In this document: piece after piece, positions 22,657 to 25,710 of the stretch
Layout: the number at the start of each line of letters is the position of its first letter
Numbering within the stretch: position 1 is the stretch's first letter
Assembly: GCA_903930515.1 (NCBI GenBank)
Contig: CAIYYW010000103.1
Span: 1-25,710, forward strand
Direction of reading: 5' to 3'
Origin: an uncultured delta proteobacterium
GTDB lineage: Bacteria > RBG-13-61-14 > DRUE01
Length of the DNA stretch: 25,710 nt
Position numbers and translations under genes: made by a program
The notes under the pieces: generated by a model
The model's input: only the letters and a program-made list of their open reading frames with translations
Database searches by the model: none
Told to the model about the DNA's origin: nothing

Positions 22657-25080
22657 ATGAAAAAACGGTTTTTCGCAATTGCGCTTGCGGCATTGATCCT
22701 GTCGGGAGCGGTCTGGGCGCAGGGGGGCAGGGTTGAACTCGGTAAAATGACCGGGTTTGAGCGGAAGCCGGACGGGGTGGCGATAAATTTTGAGAAGGGC
22801 ATGGTCAAGGTGAGCGCGCTCACGCCCGAGATCGTGCGGGTGCGGGCAACGGCTCAGAAGGAATTCGCGCCTGATTTTTCGTTCGCGATTGTCCCAACCG
22901 CTCCGAAGCCGGGGCCGATCGCGCTCGTTGTCAACAAGCCGCTGCTGGTCCTATTTACCTCTGCCCTGCGCATCAGCGTCAACATGGGTAGTGGCCTCTT
23001 TGAGGCTTTTGATACGAGCGGCAATCTGTTGTTTAAGGATGCAGAAGGCGGCGGCATCTTTTTCGAGGGCAGCAAGCCGGGTGTGGTCCGGGCGATCCAG
23101 CCGGACGAGCATTTTTACGGGTTCGGGGAAAAGACCGGTCCGTTGGACAAGCTGGGCCGGAAGATGACGATGTGGAACACCGACCACGGCTATGCGCCAA
23201 ATGATGATCCGATCTATCAGTCGCATCCGTATTATCTCTCCCTCCGCGATGGGCTGGCCTATGGGATTTTCCAGGACAATTCTTATCGGACCATTTTCGA
23301 TGTGAGCGCGGCCGAGCCGGGAAAATTTTTATACCAGGCCGATGGGGGCGACTTGAACTACTATGTCATCGCCGGGCCAAAGCCGATGGAGGTGATTGAG
23401 CGGTACAGTTCCTTGGTGGGCCGGTACCCGCTTCCGGCGCTCTGGACTTTGGGGTATCAACAGTCCCGGTGGAGTTATAAGAATGAAAGAACCGTCCGCA
23501 GTCTTGCAAAAAAATTCCGCAAGAACAATGTGCCCTGCGATGTGATCTTCCTGGATATTCATTATCTGGATGCCTACAAGGTTTTCAGCTTCAACCAAAA
23601 GCGTTTCCCCGCTCCGGCAAAAATGATTGCCGACCTTCGCCAGGACGGCTTCCGGATCATACCCATTGTTGACCCGGGCGTGAAGATCGAGCCGGGCTAT
23701 GATGTTTATGACCAGGGGATGGGCGAAAAATATTTCGTGCATAGCGTCCAGGGCGGGTATTTCACGGCCAATGTCTGGCCGGGCGCGGTTTACTATCCGG
23801 ATTTTTACCGAGCCGATGTGCGCGAATGGTGGGGAGGTCTGCATAGGTTTTACCTGGATTTAGGCGTGGCCGGGATCTGGAACGATATGAACGAGCCCGC
23901 GGGATGGAGCAAGACCCGCCAGCCGGTGAATTTCCTGGAAATGAGACACGGCGCCAATGGCGAAGTGGAACACGCCTTGGTCCATAACGCTTATGGCTCG
24001 CTGATGAGCCAGGCGACTTTTGAAGGGTTGAAAAAGCTCAGACCCGATCAGCGTCCGTTCGTGATCAGCCGGGGCGGTTATGCCGGGATTCAGAGATCAG
24101 CCTGCGTCTGGACCGGGGACAATTCCGCGAGTTGGGAACATTTGAGACTGGCCTCGTCAATGCTGTTGAATATGGGCATCTCCGGCATCCCCATGGTCGG
24201 AGCGGACATCGGAGGGTTCTCGGGCCATCCGAGTCCGGAAATGTATGCGCGCTGGCTGGAGCAAGGGGTGTTTTATCCCTTCAGCCGGACTCATACCAGC
24301 CAAGGCACTCCCAGCCAGGACCCGTTCTCGTTCGGCGCCGAGGTATTGGACGCGTCCAGAAAAGCGATCCAGCTGAGGTACCGGCTCCTGCCCTACTCCT
24401 ATCATTATTTCAAGGAAAGTTCCGAGACCGGCCGTCCCATCTTCCGGGCTTTGCTTCTGGAATTTCCGGACGATGAAAAGACTTATCAGATCACGGACCA
24501 GTTTATGATCGGGGACTGGCTTCTGGTTGCGCCGGGGATGGAGGCGAAAAGGGAGACCCGCCGGGTCTATCTTCCCGAGGGGAAATGGTTTGTGTTTGAG
24601 AGCGCCAAGGGTGTTGAGGGGGGAAAGGAAATAGAAGTTGGCCTGGAACTGGACACCATCCCGATGTTTGTGAAGGCGGGCGCGATTATTCCGCTGGCCC
24701 CGGTGATGAATTACACCGGGGAGAAACCCTGGTCGCCTTTGGCCGTTGAGATTTATCCGGGCGATGCCAAGAGCTGCTTTGACCTTTACGAGGATGCGGG
24801 TAATGGATATGCCTATTTGGACGGCGAATACTTGAGCAACCGCTTCTGCCAGGAGCCGCAGGCTCCCCATTTAATCATCAGCAAGGAGGCTTCCATTGGA
24901 AGTTGGCAAGCTCCCAAGCGCGACCTTGAGTTCGTAGTCTTCACCGATCAGAAGCCGAAAGCGGTTGAGTTGGTCAATGGCAAGGAAAGCAAGCCGCTGG
25001 GCTATACTTTTTCCTCCGGCAAAATTACTTTCCGTTTGCCCGATACCAGGGACGCGCTCCAGGTAAAAATCAGTTGGTAA
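22657..25080 (+). CDS. Exported glycoside hydrolase family 31 (alpha-glucosidase-like)
   Basis: GH31 enzymes are retaining alpha-glycosidases that release glucose, xylose or related sugars from the non-reducing end. The 807-residue product starts with a signal peptide (MKKRFFAIALAALILSGAVWA) and is probably periplasmic or outside the cell. An N-terminal beta domain contains FYGFGEKTG. The (beta/alpha)8 barrel follows with DVIFLDIHYLD, the nucleophile D410 in GIWNDMNEPAGW and the acid/base D488 in VWTGDNSASWEHLR. C-terminal beta domains follow. Both catalytic residues and the M-x-E-P context are intact and the length is usual. WNDMNEP favours alpha-glucosidase over alpha-xylosidase, but the substrate is not certain. 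It is directly downstream of the DMT permease and ends 49 bases before the convergent RCC1 gene. Confidence 0.93.
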   Translation: MKKRFFAIALAALILSGAVWAQGGRVELGKMTGFERKPDGVAINFEKGMVKVSALTPEIVRVRATAQKEFAPDFSFAIVPTAPKPGPIALVVNKPLLVLFTSALRISVNMGSGLFEAFDTSGNLLFKDAEGGGIFFEGSKPGVVRAIQPDEHFYGFGEKTGPLDKLGRKMTMWNTDHGYAPNDDPIYQSHPYYLSLRDGLAYGIFQDNSYRTIFDVSAAEPGKFLYQADGGDLNYYVIAGPKPMEVIERYSSLVGRYPLPALWTLGYQQSRWSYKNERTVRSLAKKFRKNNVPCDVIFLDIHYLDAYKVFSFNQKRFPAPAKMIADLRQDGFRIIPIVDPGVKIEPGYDVYDQGMGEKYFVHSVQGGYFTANVWPGAVYYPDFYRADVREWWGGLHRFYLDLGVAGIWNDMNEPAGWSKTRQPVNFLEMRHGANGEVEHALVHNAYGSLMSQATFEGLKKLRPDQRPFVISRGGYAGIQRSACVWTGDNSASWEHLRLASSMLLNMGISGIPMVGADIGGFSGHPSPEMYARWLEQGVFYPFSRTHTSQGTPSQDPFSFGAEVLDASRKAIQLRYRLLPYSYHYFKESSETGRPIFRALLLEFPDDEKTYQITDQFMIGDWLLVAPGMEAKRETRRVYLPEGKWFVFESAKGVEGGKEIEVGLELDTIPMFVKAGAIIPLAPVMNYTGEKPWSPLAVEIYPGDAKSCFDLYEDAGNGYAYLDGEYLSNRFCQEPQAPHLIISKEASIGSWQAPKRDLEFVVFTDQKPKAVELVNGKESKPLGYTFSSGKITFRLPDTRDALQVKISW

Positions 25081-25092
25081 AGTTATTGCCTG

Positions 25093-25119
25093 GGTGAGCT
25101 TGCCAACCCTTTGTTCACC
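25093..25119. terminator. Weak hairpin between convergent GH31 and RCC1 genes
   Basis: GGTGAGC (25093-25099) can pair with GTTCACC (25113-25119), including one G-U pair, around a 13-base loop. It is followed on the plus strand only by TTATTG. It could be a poor bidirectional terminator; the loop is long and the U-run weak. Confidence 0.3.
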
Positions 25120-25128
25120 TTATTGAAT

Positions 25129-25710
25129 TCACGGGCCAAACCCGATTACATTTACTGGAATATTGCTATTAGTAATTGTCCCATTCCCAAGCGCACCATA
25201 ATAATTATACCCCCAGCACTTTACTCCGCCGCTGGAGACAAGGGCACAGGTATGATGACTGCCAGCAGAGATTGCGCTTATGCCTGAAGCCAGTCCGGAA
25301 ACATTAACCGGAACATTGCTATCAGCAGTTGTCCCATTCCCAAGTTGACCAGACCCATTATCACCCCAGCACTTTACTCCCCCGACAGAGTTAAGAGCGC
25401 AGGTATGATTGCCTCCCTCATAGGCACCACCAGCAGAGATTGCGCTTATTCCTGAAGCCAGGCCGGAAACATCCATAGGAACATTGCTATCAGTCCAAGT
25501 CCCATTCCCAAGTTGACCATACCCATTATCCCCCCAGCACTTTACTCCGCCGCTTACGGTAAGGGCACAAGTATGATCATACCCAGCCGAGATTGTGCTG
25601 ACCCCTGAAGCTAATCCGGAAACATCCACCGGAACATTGCTATCGGTCTTTGTCCCATTCCCAAGTTCACCATCCCCATTATACCCCCAGCACTTTACTC
25701 CGCCGCCGGA
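25129..25710 (-). CDS. RCC1-repeat (beta-propeller) protein, C-terminal part (5' end outside window)
   Basis: The frame is open to the window edge, so only the last 193 residues are seen. It consists of near-identical RCC1-type repeats of about 51 residues. Each has VKCWGxNxxGQLGNGTxxDS, then VPVxVSGLASG, then ISAGxxHTCAL. RCC1 repeats fold as blades of a seven-bladed propeller, and bacterial members of this type are usually large secreted or surface proteins of unknown binding partner. One repeat carries a five-residue insertion (the GAYEGGNHT region). The array stops in the middle of a repeat, where VNVIGFGP replaces the expected VNVSGLASG and the TGA follows. The C-terminus is therefore a partial blade, possibly closed by the N-terminus as in other propellers. 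The DNA is visibly more AT-rich than its neighbours. No signal peptide can be judged. Confidence 0.85.
   Translation of the reverse strand, partial: SGGGVKCWGYNGDGELGNGTKTDSNVPVDVSGLASGVSTISAGYDHTCALTVSGGVKCWGDNGYGQLGNGTWTDSNVPMDVSGLASGISAISAGGAYEGGNHTCALNSVGGVKCWGDNGSGQLGNGTTADSNVPVNVSGLASGISAISAGSHHTCALVSSGGVKCWGYNYYGALGNGTITNSNIPVNVIGFGP
25129..25710 (-). repeat. 153-base in-frame tandem repeats encoding RCC1 blades
   Basis: The landmark CCATTCCCAA (plus strand) recurs at 25181, 25334, 25502 and 25655, giving periods of 153, 168 and 153 bases. The 168-base unit has a 15-base in-frame insertion. High similarity of the copies at the DNA level suggests recent duplication or gene conversion. 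The array continues past the window end. Confidence 0.85.

Noticed and set aside
25129-25710. Interpretation of the direct repeats as a CRISPR array
   Set aside because: The period is 153 bases, the units are in frame and encode RCC1 blades, and there are no short repeat/unique spacer alternations.

Overview
The window is a moderately GC-rich, densely coded bacterial chromosome segment. It holds 21 protein genes, two of them cut by the window edges, and no intergenic gap reaches 300 bases. I see no tRNA, rRNA, CRISPR array, insertion sequence or phage gene. Two signal-peptide-bearing predicted outer-membrane barrel proteins indicate a diderm (Gram-negative) cell. The AP-superfamily pair, the DUF169 protein, MobA, and a GH31 enzyme next to a permease would suit an uncultivated, possibly anaerobic lineage such as Aminicenantia/Acidobacteriota or Omnitrophota. 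That placement is an impression from gene style, not a demonstrated result.

Layout. (1) Positions 2-2425 (+): the 3' part of a multi-PAS hybrid histidine kinase, abutting without a gap the convergent mobA (2426-3067, -). (2) 3121-4901 (-): an N-acetylglutamate-synthase-like GNAT protein overlapping a secreted M14 zinc carboxypeptidase. (3) 5033-10293 (-): a run of two alkaline-phosphatase-superfamily phosphohydrolases of the COG3379 type (one membrane-anchored, one with a Tat signal), a 64-residue ribbon-helix-helix-like protein, and a three-helix membrane protein whose layout resembles the YidC/Oxa1/EMC3 insertases. This run is the best candidate for an undescribed system. (4) 10475-15873 (-): a tight run of two outer-membrane barrels, rodA, rimO and a long-chain acyl-CoA synthetase, starting from a good sigma-70-type promoter. 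(5) 16039-18324 (-): a small cupin and three tandem paralogues with a ferritin/rubrerythrin-like layout, only one of which keeps the metal-ligand pattern. (6) 18556-20924 (+): an APC amino-acid permease and a DUF169 protein. (7) 20938-21624 (-): a secreted protein with a beta-sandwich-like domain and a Lys/Gly/Asp tail. (8) 21732-25080 (+): a DMT-family permease and an exported GH31 glycosidase. (9) 25129-25710 (-): the 3' part of an RCC1-repeat protein.

Many genes are coupled by 4-base ATGA overlaps or 1-4 base gaps. Several internal genes have strong Shine-Dalgarno sequences. In contrast, four transcription-unit-leading genes have no Shine-Dalgarno sequence, and their promoter-like boxes would place the transcript start only about 0-5 bases before the start codon. 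This suggests leaderless mRNAs.
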